This document shows positions 8,242 to 16,706 of a stretch of DNA of 64,000 nucleotides, piece after piece. A program made the position numbers and the translations under genes. A model generated the notes under the pieces. It saw only the letters and a program-made list of their open reading frames with translations, searched no databases and had not been told where the DNA came from. The DNA is from a virus, in IMG/VR virus record IMGVR_UViG_3300008954_003475, positions 1-64,000 of that record, one strand, 5' to 3'. Every line of letters starts with the position of its first letter. Position 1 is the first letter of the stretch.

Positions 8242-10104
8242 TTATAAGTAAGAGACGGAACACGATCCGCCGGCACATGCAAGCTCTCCGGTCAGGTTTG
8301 TATTATCTTGATATTCTGTTATATAGTCTAAATTTACAGACTTAAGGCTTGACATCATTTTATCATAAGTCTCTTTATCGCAATCTTCAAATGGGGCCTG
8401 AATATATGTATGATCAGAGTAGGGTAAGACAGAAAGTCCATTATATACACCTCTGTTTTCCCACATCCACTCGAAGACCTCTTCCCATTCGTTATCTTTT
8501 ATACTTATTGTAGCAGATACATTATGAGTATTCTGCCCGCGAACATATCCGGGCCTTACCCACTCATTCGTTATTAAACGAATTCTTTCTAATAGATTAA
8601 TTGCACTTTCATCTCTCAGCATAGCTCCATCTGGAGCTTTCTGCGGGACACTTATAACGGCTGTATCGTGCGGCCGAAAATACTCATCCTCAATAAGTTC
8701 AGGATGATTTTTTTCTAAATATTGAAAAATAGCCTCATTCTTTCCAACCCTAAGCCTTCTAATGTAATACTCGTTATGCCAGGCATGAATTCCGCTTGAT
8801 GTACCTAACGTTAAAGACGTTGTTCCAGCAGGCTTCACGCAAGTAGTTCTCGTCGCTTGATTTATCCCTATTATGTTAGCAACTCTTTCGTTTTCTTCCT
8901 TGATAACAGAAACAGCTTTTGGCATATTTAAATTCACAACCTTGCCACTAGCTATGCCGGTCATACTTGCGCCAATCAAAGCATCTTTCTCTGTGCTTCT
9001 CTGCCAAATGGGCCGTAAATAGTGAAAATCAGTATAACTAGCTTGTAACGTCCCTATAAAAGCTGCGGCTCGCGCCCTTGTCTCAAGGTCCTCCTGAGAT
9101 TCAATATTGCTAACATTTATTTCAACCAAATTACAAAATTGAAATGGTCTTAGTCCAATTTCACAACAAGGGTTTGTTCCCCAGTCCTTATCGTTAGTCA
9201 AGTAAAAGCCAGGCTCTCCAGAGCCGCTAATACGAATTCTTTCCCATAAATTAGCAAAATATTTCTTAGTAATTCTATGCCTCATCAATACAGCTGAGTT
9301 ATTTGCGCGACCTCTTTGCGGATTTGTTTCCCACCAGTCTCCGGCCTTAGCTGCAATCATTTCGTCATCATCTGCAGAAAATAAAGAGATCAAAGCCGCA
9401 CGCCTTATCCCTCCGGCCAAGACAGCATCTGCAATATAACAGATCATATCATGAACCTCTATAGACCTAAGCTTGTCGCCGTTCTCCTTGGCGTCTAAGA
9501 TGCCCTCAAGCTTAACCAGACACTCCCTTAGGGGTTGTGGGCCCGGAGCCTTTCCTCCCGAGGTTATAAGCTTTGCCCCCTTTGGTCTAATATCAGAAAA
9601 ATCAAATCTTAACTTTGAAGTTCCCTTGAAATAAGATATAACCAAAGCTTTTACCGCATCTGCCCAACCCTCTATGGAGTCTGCAACAAGAAACCTTCTG
9701 GTTCTAGTATTGCTTGGCTTTCTTATCTCCGGCAAAGCCTCAACATGATGAAACTGAACAGAATACCCAACGCCAGTGCCTCCCAATAACAAAAACATTG
9801 CCTCACTGAATGCGCGAACATCATCTATTGGCATATAAGCACAGTTAAAAATTCTATTTGGAGCTACCTCTATAGACTTTCCGCCAAACTGCATAGAACG
9901 CATTGATGGCAGAACCTTTTTATCGTGAACAAACTCATAAACTGCATCAATTTCGCCCTCAAGAGCCGGAAACTTTTTGATATGCATATTTTTGTTTCTT
10001 GTTACTAATTCGTCCCAATTCTCTCGCCTTAATTCATCATCAAGGTGTCTCGCGTATTTCATGTGAACAGTTATATCTGATAAAATCTGTGACGATAGCT
10101 CCAT
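8242..10104 (-). CDS. nrdJ: Class II (adenosylcobalamin-dependent) ribonucleotide reductase
   Basis: 620 residues. The class II RTPR-type active site can be read: Cys88 (FNCAY) and Cys324 (FQFCNL) as the redox pair, Cys313 as the thiyl-radical position with Glu315 in NPCCEI, and the C-terminal shuttle pair Cys610 and Cys615 in CAGGSC. Other family blocks are LLLGGTGVGYSVQ, GGIRRAALIS and CVKPAGTTS. Makes deoxynucleotides for phage DNA synthesis and needs host B12 rather than an R2 subunit or oxygen. No nrdB-like partner is present. The ATG at 10104 has AGGAG 6 bases upstream. It is separated from the sigma gene by a terminator, so it probably has its own promoter in 10105-10133, which I could not pinpoint. 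Confidence 0.93.
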   Translation of the reverse strand: MELSSQILSDITVHMKYARHLDDELRRENWDELVTRNKNMHIKKFPALEGEIDAVYEFVHDKKVLPSMRSMQFGGKSIEVAPNRIFNCAYMPIDDVRAFSEAMFLLLGGTGVGYSVQFHHVEALPEIRKPSNTRTRRFLVADSIEGWADAVKALVISYFKGTSKLRFDFSDIRPKGAKLITSGGKAPGPQPLRECLVKLEGILDAKENGDKLRSIEVHDMICYIADAVLAGGIRRAALISLFSADDDEMIAAKAGDWWETNPQRGRANNSAVLMRHRITKKYFANLWERIRISGSGEPGFYLTNDKDWGTNPCCEIGLRPFQFCNLVEINVSNIESQEDLETRARAAAFIGTLQASYTDFHYLRPIWQRSTEKDALIGASMTGIASGKVVNLNMPKAVSVIKEENERVANIIGINQATRTTCVKPAGTTSLTLGTSSGIHAWHNEYYIRRLRVGKNEAIFQYLEKNHPELIEDEYFRPHDTAVISVPQKAPDGAMLRDESAINLLERIRLITNEWVRPGYVRGQNTHNVSATISIKDNEWEEVFEWMWENRGVYNGLSVLPYSDHTYIQAPFEDCDKETYDKMMSSLKSVNLDYITEYQDNTNLTGELACAGGSCSVSYL

Positions 10105-10130
10105 TGTTTTCTCCTGGTATCAAAAAGTTA

Positions 10131-10171
10131 AATAAAAAAAATCTTAGAGCCCCAACATGGAGGTCCTAAGA
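10131..10171 (-). terminator. Rho-independent terminator after the sigma factor gene
   Basis: Read on the minus strand: a hairpin with arms TCTTAGGACCTC and GGGGCTCTAAGA (one A/C mismatch, two G-T pairs), a CATGTT loop, and then eight T residues at 10134-10141. The left arm overlaps the TAG stop of the sigma gene. It would end the cyclase-sigma transcript before nrdJ. Confidence 0.8.
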
Positions 10172-10741
10172 TAATATGGTTCTAAGCTTGTTTAGGCTGC
10201 AGTTTCTGATTTGTCTTATACGTTCTGTAGAAAGGTTAAATTTCGTTGCTATTTCATTTAGTCTTTTTCCGATAACTAAGTTGTCAATAACAATGTCTTT
10301 TTCTCTGTCGGATAAAATATTATTTTCATCAATAAACATCTTTTTAAATATTATTTTCATCTCTAACTCAACCTCTTTTTCGTTTAAAACATTACCAAAA
10401 TCACAGCTGCCTAATTCCTTTTTAATACCAGATTTTGCAATCGAAAATCGTTTAGAATTTGAATTGTAATCTCTAAGTTTTTTTGAAATATTCCATTGCG
10501 CCCATCTGAAGAAATCAAAGTTTTTTTGATAATCATATGTTAAGATTGCTTCCCACAATCCAATATAGGCTTCCTGAAATAGGTCTTCTTGAGAAGATAT
10601 ATTTTTATATTTTTTCGCTCTAGACTCTGCAAAGAATTTTGTCTGCACAAAAATATCGTGCATCCAATCCTTTGTATTCTTTTCTTCGTTTACGATATAT
10701 GTCATTTTTATATCAAGATTAGATAAATCGTAATAACTCAT
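10166..10741 (-). CDS. RNA polymerase sigma-70-family factor
   Basis: 191 residues, compact like an alternative sigma. Region 2 is at about 45-95 (SSQEDLFQEAYIGLWEAI, then FFRWAQWNI, the -10 recognition helices). Region 4, a helix-turn-helix, is at about 140-190 (LSDREKDIVIDNL, then LNEIATKFNLSTERIRQI). Regions 1.1 and 3 appear reduced or absent. It would redirect host RNA polymerase to phage promoters. Its gene lies 3 bases behind the diadenylate-cyclase-like gene and is followed at once by a terminator, so the two form one transcription unit. Which promoters it reads is not shown; the shared TTGRTATAAT element found in this window is a candidate only. Confidence 0.88.
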   Translation of the reverse strand: MSYYDLSNLDIKMTYIVNEEKNTKDWMHDIFVQTKFFAESRAKKYKNISSQEDLFQEAYIGLWEAILTYDYQKNFDFFRWAQWNISKKLRDYNSNSKRFSIAKSGIKKELGSCDFGNVLNEKEVELEMKIIFKKMFIDENNILSDREKDIVIDNLVIGKRLNEIATKFNLSTERIRQIRNCSLNKLRTILS

Positions 10742-10744
10742 TCT

Positions 10745-11305
10745 TTATTCATCCTCAGGGTTGTACTGATCCACAAACTCTCCGTCTTTCCAAGTCCTAA
10801 CTATAGAGGTTTCTTCTGACAAAGTAAAGACGGCAATAACATCATCTCTGGTCGAAAAAGATGCAGCACTTATGTGTCTAGTCCCACATCCCTCTGGAAC
10901 TTCTAATGCCGGATTGTCAACAAGCAGATATACTCTACCTCCTATAATTTGACCATTTCTATTGATAACAATAGCTCCATCGGCATCTTCTCTAAACAAA
11001 GCTTCTACGCTCTTCTTAGAAGAGGTTGTTGAAATATCTATATATTTTTGAATTGGATTAATCCCAATTTGTCGCATACCCGATACAAGATAATCTTTTG
11101 CTGTATCAAATACGCCAAACACAACCAGTATTCCTAACTTCTTTTGCCTATCTTTGTTTTCTTTAGATATTTCACACAATATATTGAATATCTTCTTTCC
11201 GACCTTCTGATGCTCTCTCGCAGCACTGAATTGGAAAGAAAAGTCAGTAGACGTAACCCTTTTGGGCGGCTCTACTGAAGTTGCCTGAATTTCTTCTTTC
11301 GACAT
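10745..11305 (-). CDS. Diadenylate cyclase-like protein (DisA_N/DAC domain)
   Basis: 186 residues from ATG at 11305, chosen because GGAG sits 6 bases upstream; an ATG at 11326 has no such site. The DAC fold is supported by the two signature motifs in the right order and spacing: DGAIVI (Asp109-Gly-Ala) and GTRHISAA (141-148), followed by DVIAVFTLSEET, the strand seen after the RHR motif in DisA and CdaA. DAC enzymes condense two ATP into c-di-AMP, a second messenger for osmotic, wall and DNA-damage control. The usual RHR reads RHI here, so activity is uncertain. No membrane segment and no DisA DNA-binding domain are present: it is a lone soluble domain. It shares an operon with the sigma factor. 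Confidence 0.82.
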   Translation of the reverse strand: MSKEEIQATSVEPPKRVTSTDFSFQFSAAREHQKVGKKIFNILCEISKENKDRQKKLGILVVFGVFDTAKDYLVSGMRQIGINPIQKYIDISTTSSKKSVEALFREDADGAIVINRNGQIIGGRVYLLVDNPALEVPEGCGTRHISAASFSTRDDVIAVFTLSEETSIVRTWKDGEFVDQYNPEDE

Positions 11306-11334
11306 GTACGACTCCATGGTTTCCATATGAGGTA

Positions 11335-11345
11335 AATTATACCAA
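11335..11345 (-). promoter_or_regulatory. Extended -10 promoter of the cyclase-sigma unit
   Basis: On the minus strand, TTGGTATAATT gives a perfect TATAAT with the TGn extension and no clear -35. It lies about 30 bases before the cyclase ATG at 11305. The same core occurs at 41982-41992 and, as TTGATATAAT, at 19846-19855. Confidence 0.6.
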
Positions 11346-11398
11346 GGATTTTAAATGTATAATTAAAAAAAATAAAAAAATTTAATTAAAAATAATTA

Positions 11399-12781
11399 TT
11401 AACTAAAGCCTAATTCATCATATGTGTAGTGAATAATGCGGGTCTCTGAATCGACCGTTTTTAAGTTTATTGGCCCACCCCAAACATCGTGGACATATCC
11501 CATAACCATTTCTAAATGTTTGACATCCAAAGTTCCAACATCTACACTGGCATGCTCCAACTGTAAAATTCCATCTTCAACGCCAACAATACAAATGAGA
11601 GGGGCTCTATAATTATAGAGATCTTTTATTATTGTTTCTTTGATAAAATCCAACTCTGTTCCAATTACCTCAATGGCGTCAATTCCATTTGCAGCCTTTA
11701 TTTGCTTAAAGGAAAAAAGCTTAAGATCTTTTGCCAAATCTTCTGTTAAATAATTTCTTATAAAAGAGATATCATCTTCATCTGCAACTATTTGATATAT
11801 TTTCTGAAAACCATTAATTTCAGATTCTCCATTTTTATGCTTTTCGTCCCATTCTTCTCGTATTTTTGTAAATATTGAAAAACCTAAAAAGTAAGGGTTT
11901 ATATTAAGATGATTCGATCCTGGTTGAACTACTTTTTCATGAATTTTACAAAAGTCAAGATATTCATGCTCTTCAACACAGCCTAGTTTTAACATAATCT
12001 CCGCATGAACAAAGCTTGCAAATCCTTCATTCATTATCTTGGTCATATATTGAGGATAAAAATAATAAGACTCTTGTCTTATTATCTCTAAAATATCTTT
12101 CTGCCAAGGCTCCAAGACTCTCGAATAATTAACCAAAAACCAAATAATATCAAACTCTTGAGACGGTGGAAAACCACTTTCTGCAGGAACCTCTTTGTAT
12201 GAAAAATCATGTGTTCCAAAAACATCATCAAATTCATCAAAACTTGTTTTTTTAAAATGTTTTTCGCCCTTTTTATACCTAGCTCTATTTGGCCCTTTAT
12301 GCCAATCTATATGTTTGTCTAAAGCAAATCCGATGTCCATAACTTTTTCAACTGTTTCAATTCCATACTTTTGTATATACTCCTCTATCCTCTGAGCCCT
12401 CTCGGCTGCATGATATACCATCTTGTTATCAGTTTGTTTGAATAAAAAATTATTTTTAAAAAAGTGAACATGACCAACGACATGCGCTGATACCATGGTG
12501 TTTGCTATGTCTGAATTTGTATCCAACAAGAATGCATAAGATGGGTCGTTATTAAGTACAACTTCATAAATCTTTGAAAAACCCATTTCTCCTTGCATTT
12601 TTTGATATTCATATGATTGCCCATAACTCCAGTGTCTAGCACGAGTAGGGAGGCCATAACTGATTACTTCTAACATTGTTTCTTGCGGAACAACCTCATA
12701 ATTTATTGGATAATAATCCAACTCCATATCATCTGCTATTTGTTCAATTTCTACAACTCTGTCTTTCAATAACTGATTCAC
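11399..12781 (-). CDS. spoVR: SpoVR family protein
   Basis: 460 residues, the usual family size (B. subtilis SpoVR and E. coli YcgB are similar or slightly longer). Recognisable blocks are the N-terminal MELDYYPINYEVV region, the H-rich WSYGQSYEYQK and VSAHVVGHVHFFKNN stretch, and YFYPQYMTKIMNEGFASFVH in the centre. SpoVR is tied to spore cortex formation in Bacillus and to stress/stationary-phase responses in proteobacteria; its biochemical role is not settled. It starts 1 base after the stop of the YeaH gene, the order prkA-yeaH-spoVR found in bacterial chromosomes. The intact length argues against a decaying passenger. Confidence 0.93.
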   Translation of the reverse strand: MNQLLKDRVVEIEQIADDMELDYYPINYEVVPQETMLEVISYGLPTRARHWSYGQSYEYQKMQGEMGFSKIYEVVLNNDPSYAFLLDTNSDIANTMVSAHVVGHVHFFKNNFLFKQTDNKMVYHAAERAQRIEEYIQKYGIETVEKVMDIGFALDKHIDWHKGPNRARYKKGEKHFKKTSFDEFDDVFGTHDFSYKEVPAESGFPPSQEFDIIWFLVNYSRVLEPWQKDILEIIRQESYYFYPQYMTKIMNEGFASFVHAEIMLKLGCVEEHEYLDFCKIHEKVVQPGSNHLNINPYFLGFSIFTKIREEWDEKHKNGESEINGFQKIYQIVADEDDISFIRNYLTEDLAKDLKLFSFKQIKAANGIDAIEVIGTELDFIKETIIKDLYNYRAPLICIVGVEDGILQLEHASVDVGTLDVKHLEMVMGYVHDVWGGPINLKTVDSETRIIHYTYDELGFS

Positions 12782-12782
12782 A

Positions 12783-13976
12783 CTACACCTCTATCTGCTC
12801 TTTTGATCTGCTGTCAATATTGAAAAATGCCTTAAGAGCATCAAATACTTCTTCTCTAGACTTTATAACTATAGATACAAACCTAGTTCTCTTTATGTTT
12901 TTACTTAAAATTGACGAAAGCCTATTTTCTTCATTCATCCACGGGCTAAAATCTCCATTTGGAGCTATTTCCCCATACCCAATAGCTCTAACCATTGGCA
13001 ATAACTTTTTAACAAACTCTAAGGCACGCAAATTATCCTCCCCCCAATTGTCACCATCACTAAATTCAAAAACATAATTATTCCAAGATGATGGGGGATG
13101 ATTTGCCTGAATATGTTCATAAGCTAACTCAAATGCCGTACTGCAAAGAGTTCCTCCAGAATTTGATACTTTAAAAAACTCCTGCTCATTAACTATAAAC
13201 GCCCTTGCGTCGTGTGCAATAAATATTAACGAAATATTTTTATATCTTCTCTTAAGAAACTGAACCATCCAAAAGTAAAAACTCTTTGCAATATAAGTCT
13301 TCTCTTGACTCATGGATCCGCTGCGATCCATCATCAAGTAAACTGCCGCATTTGAATGATATTCTTTATTTGTTTCCCAATTTCTATATCTTAAATCATT
13401 TTCGTTAATTCCGCCAATCTTTGCATTGCCTTTTGCTGCATTTCTTTTTAAATTTTCAAAAAGAGTTTTCTTGATATCTATATTTGGAAATATACCCTTT
13501 TTCTCTATAGAGGATAAATCTTCAGTTTCCACTTCTATAGCCGAACTTTTATCTGGCTCCATCCAAGGGAGGTTTAGCTCTTCCAGCAAAATATCAACTA
13601 TCTCATCGATAGTAACTTCTGCATCGAAAACTGCCTCACCCTCTTTGTCTCCAGGCTTATCTCCTTCGGGCTTCTTCTCGCCTCTTTTTCTAAGTCGAAA
13701 CTTATCCCCAGGCTTGACATCAATCCCTTGACCAGTTTTGTCTTTATTTTTTAGCTTTCCATATTTAAACTTATATCTGTCTAAAAAACGTATAGGTATT
13801 TTAATCTTTTTATCACCATCTGATGTGATGATATTATATTCCGTTATAAGGTCTTTGCCATTTTTTCTTATGGCATCATTTATAAGCTTCTTATGCCTAT
13901 CGGAATCTCGCTTGCCCCTTTGCTTGAGCTTCCAGATATCCGATAAGCTTTTTTGCGCTTTCGGTGTATTGGACAT
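12783..13976 (-). CDS. yeaH: YeaH/YhbH family protein (DUF444, vWA domain)
   Basis: 397 residues. The N-terminal 110 residues are basic (IRKNGKDLI, IKIPIRFLDRYKFKYG), as in YeaH and YhbH. A C-terminal von Willebrand A domain starts at about 210, with the MIDAS motif DRSGSMS at 217-223 and the conserved RRYKNISLIFIAHD and SGGT segments after it. These proteins act together with PrkA kinase; E. coli YeaH is co-expressed with YeaG in the nitrogen and starvation response. The gene starts 1 base after prkA stops and ends 1 base before spoVR, so all three are translated from one message. Confidence 0.93.
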   Translation of the reverse strand: MSNTPKAQKSLSDIWKLKQRGKRDSDRHKKLINDAIRKNGKDLITEYNIITSDGDKKIKIPIRFLDRYKFKYGKLKNKDKTGQGIDVKPGDKFRLRKRGEKKPEGDKPGDKEGEAVFDAEVTIDEIVDILLEELNLPWMEPDKSSAIEVETEDLSSIEKKGIFPNIDIKKTLFENLKRNAAKGNAKIGGINENDLRYRNWETNKEYHSNAAVYLMMDRSGSMSQEKTYIAKSFYFWMVQFLKRRYKNISLIFIAHDARAFIVNEQEFFKVSNSGGTLCSTAFELAYEHIQANHPPSSWNNYVFEFSDGDNWGEDNLRALEFVKKLLPMVRAIGYGEIAPNGDFSPWMNEENRLSSILSKNIKRTRFVSIVIKSREEVFDALKAFFNIDSRSKEQIEV

Positions 13977-13977
13977 C

Positions 13978-15897
13978 TCAGCCTCTTGCCATTAACGAGC
14001 TTACATACCTTAATAATTTGTTTGCACTTGTTGCTGTATAATTATACTTTTCGCACAAAGTATTAATTACAACATTTATTCTCTTAAGCTCTTCCTCGTC
14101 TGGATTTCTTGCGCTTACAGTTAAACGGATAACGTCTTGTCTTTCATCGAAGAGTTGTCTCTCAAGCGCTTCACGTAACTTTGGATGATTTTTATAGTTA
14201 TAAGCTCCATCGCCAGATTTTGCAGATCTTAACATCTTTCTGTATATCTCTTGTCTAAAAGATTTCTTGCCGGACTCCGTAATTCCAACCTTCTCCTCAA
14301 TGGATCTCATCAGTCTTTCGTTTGGCTCAACATAATCTCCCCACTCATCTTCAATCGTTGTTCCATCAAGAGATGCGCCAACATGGTCCATATAATTATT
14401 AAGAAGACTTTGAACCTCTTCTTCAAAATTAACGAAGAATGCTTTTTGAACTTCATTTCTTGCAATTTTGCTATACTCCTCTATAACTGAGGTTAATATA
14501 TTTTCAAGCTTCTCTATGGCTTTGGGGTCTAATTTTGGATTACTTGCAAATCCGTCTCTAATAGATCTTATTATATCAACTGGAGTAATGCAGTTTGCGC
14601 CATCTTCGGCCAAAGTTGATGAAATCCTATTTATAATATATCTTGGAGATATTCCCGTCATGCCTTCTGAATCAAATTCTTTTCTAAGAAGGGGAACGTC
14701 TGATTGTGAAAAACCCTCAACCTCTTCTTCGTTGTATAAGCGCATTTTGCTCATTACGGATAAGCCTTCATGCTTTGAATCTTTAAGCCTAGAAAGTACA
14801 GCAAACATAGCTGCGCAATAAAGAGTATATGGCGCTATATGCACACCCTCAAAGGTTGCTTGGCCTATTAACTTTTCATATATCTTAACTTCTTCATTTA
14901 CACTTAAATTATATGGAATCTTTATGACAATAATTCTATCGTGCAAAGCTTCCATCTCGTCTTTGGCTAAAAATCTTTTATATTCTGTTTCATTTGTATG
15001 TGCTAGTAAAAATTCATCTGCATAAATGAAGGGATAGCGTCCTGTTTTTATATTCTTTTCTTGAGCCAGTGTTAGTAAGACATATAAGAATTTTTGATCA
15101 ACCTTTAACATCTCAACAAATTCCATAAGCCCTCTGTTGGCTATGTTCAACTCTCCATCAAACCTATACGCCCTCGGGTCTGACTCTGAACCAAATTCTC
15201 CAATTTTACTCAAGTCCATTGACCCGACAAGCTCTGAAATGTCTTGGCTTTTCTTATCCGATGGAACGAAGGTGCCTATCCCAACTCTTGACTGTTCAGA
15301 AAAACACACCCTGCTTACAGGTAGCTCTAAAAAGTCTCCATCATGATTCTCTTTCAGCATCAACTCCATATAGGGGCTTAATTGGCCATCTATTTTGATC
15401 CCATAATCACTCAAAAACTGACCTCTCAATTTATGCGGAATCGCACAAAGAGGGTCTTCAAACATTGGAGAATCTTTTAGACAATATACTGTTCCATCGT
15501 CTGTTCTGGTAAACTCTTCAAGCCCTCTCTTTAGCAATACGGCCAATTGAGATTTTCCAGATGATGTAGGTCCATACAAAAGAAGTATTCTTCTAGAAAC
15601 TTCGCTCCCTGCTGCAGCGGCTCGTAAGTATGACATTATTTCGCCAATTGATTCATTAATTCCAAATAAATCATTTGCAAAGAAAGAATATTCTTCAATA
15701 TCTCCATCCTCACCCCTTACAATTCCAGCACTCTCAATCATCCTTAAGGTTCTTGAGTGCGCATTCATATGAATCTCTGGCTTCTTAATAACAAGATTAA
15801 TATAATCTCGAAGAGTGCCCTCCCACTTCAAAGACGTTGTCTCCTCTATGTGTTCATCTAAGGACTTAAAGAGTTTTGTAGTATTCTTTTTTGGCAT
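13978..15897 (-). CDS. prkA: PrkA serine protein kinase / AAA+ protein
   Basis: 639 residues, the full family length (E. coli YeaG is about 644). The N-terminal AAA domain carries Walker A GPTSSGKS at 109-116 and family blocks such as DSPMFEDPLCAIP, YDYGIKIDGQLSP-type sequence and FIYADEFLLAHTNETEY. The C-terminal PrkA domain follows. PrkA controls sporulation or stress regulators in Bacillus and survival under starvation in enterics; whether it is kinase or AAA protease is debated. It is the first gene of the prkA-yeaH-spoVR set, overlapping the zinc-ribbon gene by 1 base, and thus lies inside the long operon that begins with replication genes. All expected motifs remain, so it is probably active. 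Confidence 0.94.
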   Translation of the reverse strand: MPKKNTTKLFKSLDEHIEETTSLKWEGTLRDYINLVIKKPEIHMNAHSRTLRMIESAGIVRGEDGDIEEYSFFANDLFGINESIGEIMSYLRAAAAGSEVSRRILLLYGPTSSGKSQLAVLLKRGLEEFTRTDDGTVYCLKDSPMFEDPLCAIPHKLRGQFLSDYGIKIDGQLSPYMELMLKENHDGDFLELPVSRVCFSEQSRVGIGTFVPSDKKSQDISELVGSMDLSKIGEFGSESDPRAYRFDGELNIANRGLMEFVEMLKVDQKFLYVLLTLAQEKNIKTGRYPFIYADEFLLAHTNETEYKRFLAKDEMEALHDRIIVIKIPYNLSVNEEVKIYEKLIGQATFEGVHIAPYTLYCAAMFAVLSRLKDSKHEGLSVMSKMRLYNEEEVEGFSQSDVPLLRKEFDSEGMTGISPRYIINRISSTLAEDGANCITPVDIIRSIRDGFASNPKLDPKAIEKLENILTSVIEEYSKIARNEVQKAFFVNFEEEVQSLLNNYMDHVGASLDGTTIEDEWGDYVEPNERLMRSIEEKVGITESGKKSFRQEIYRKMLRSAKSGDGAYNYKNHPKLREALERQLFDERQDVIRLTVSARNPDEEELKRINVVINTLCEKYNYTATSANKLLRYVSSLMARG

Positions 15898-16187
15898 TAT
15901 AAGGTTTCTCCATATACATCTAATATAGCTTTTGTATCACCTAACTTTATTTTATTAACAATCTTTCTAGCTTCTTCTTTGGCATCAGCCAATATTTCTT
16001 CTTTACCCTTTGATATCTTACTAGATGAAGAATTAAATATTCTAATAAATTTAGATACAGTATCACATTTTTTACATTTTTGATCATATAACACATCTTT
16101 ATTCTCTAAAGATAAATAATCTGATATAGACATAGTTATAGACTCCTCCGTATCACACTTTCCACATTTAAAATTATACTTAGCCAT
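15897..16187 (-). CDS. Small zinc-ribbon protein
   Basis: 96 residues. The N-terminus has two Cys pairs, CGKC (residues 8-11) and CKKC (38-41), a zinc ribbon like that of the FmdB family. After it come helices rich in Lys and Glu (KGKEEILADAKEEARKIVNKIKLG). It probably binds nucleic acid or protein. It is tightly packed between a small hypothetical gene (8-base overlap) and prkA (1-base overlap). Function not known. Confidence 0.6.
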   Translation of the reverse strand: MAKYNFKCGKCDTEESITMSISDYLSLENKDVLYDQKCKKCDTVSKFIRIFNSSSSKISKGKEEILADAKEEARKIVNKIKLGDTKAILDVYGETL

Positions 16188-16377
16188 CTATACTACCTGA
16201 TATATTACTAGTAAAGAAAACTTCATCACCATCAAACTTTAATTGACCAGAGAGAGATAAATCTCTTAAAATCTTCTTTTTAAATTTATTATCAGTAATA
16301 AAAATGACTATCTCCATATCATTTGACTCTGAATCATATTTTATATTTTTTATTTTTCCAACATTTTTTTCCAACAT
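16180..16377 (-). CDS. Small hypothetical protein
   Basis: 65 residues, not recognised. Predicted beta-rich sequence (GKIKNIKYDSESNDMEIVIFITDNK) with little low complexity. It begins 2 bases after the preceding gene ends and overlaps the next one, the usual packing in this operon, which is the main support for it being real. Confidence 0.5.
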   Translation of the reverse strand: MLEKNVGKIKNIKYDSESNDMEIVIFITDNKFKKKILRDLSLSGQLKFDGDEVFFTSNISGSIDG

Positions 16378-16379
16378 TT

Positions 16380-16706
16380 CTATATACCCTCTAAAGCTTT
16401 TACAATATGAGGATTGGGTCTGTTTGCTAAAAATAACAAATCTGATTTATCTATTTTTGTTAAATTTTCTATCATATAAAATGGTACAGACAAAACAGGC
16501 GCTTCAACCTTATCTTTGTCAGAAAAGAATTGTTCAAGAGGAAGAACGTCTATAAAGCATTGAGATTTACTAACCTGTATAACAAGATATCTCGCCTCTT
16601 GGTTCTCCCAGATTGTACTCATTGAAACAATATCTTTCGATCTTATCTTGGCCACTTTTTCTTTATAATTCATACCTTCATCTACAAGCTTTGCATCAAA
16701 TATCAT
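16380..16706 (-). CDS. Hypothetical protein following DnaB
   Basis: 108 residues from ATG at 16706, which has GGAG 6 bases upstream. A longer frame from 16766 lies inside the DnaB gene and is rejected. It overlaps the DnaB stop by 11 bases. The N-terminal part looks beta-rich (MIFDAKLVDEGMNYKEKVAKI, then IWENQEARYLVIQVSKSQC). No family recognised. Conserved-looking placement directly behind the replicative helicase suggests, but does not show, a replication role. Confidence 0.55.
   Translation of the reverse strand: MIFDAKLVDEGMNYKEKVAKIRSKDIVSMSTIWENQEARYLVIQVSKSQCFIDVLPLEQFFSDKDKVEAPVLSVPFYMIENLTKIDKSDLLFLANRPNPHIVKALEGI

Noticed and set aside
8232-8282. Earlier start of the acidic gene after nrdJ
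   Set aside because: Lies in the nrdJ C-terminus in another frame; the ATG at 8231 follows the nrdJ stop.
11306-11326. Start of the DAC-like gene at the ATG at 11326
   Set aside because: No ribosome binding site before it, while GGAG precedes the ATG at 11305; the added 7 residues are not part of the DAC domain.
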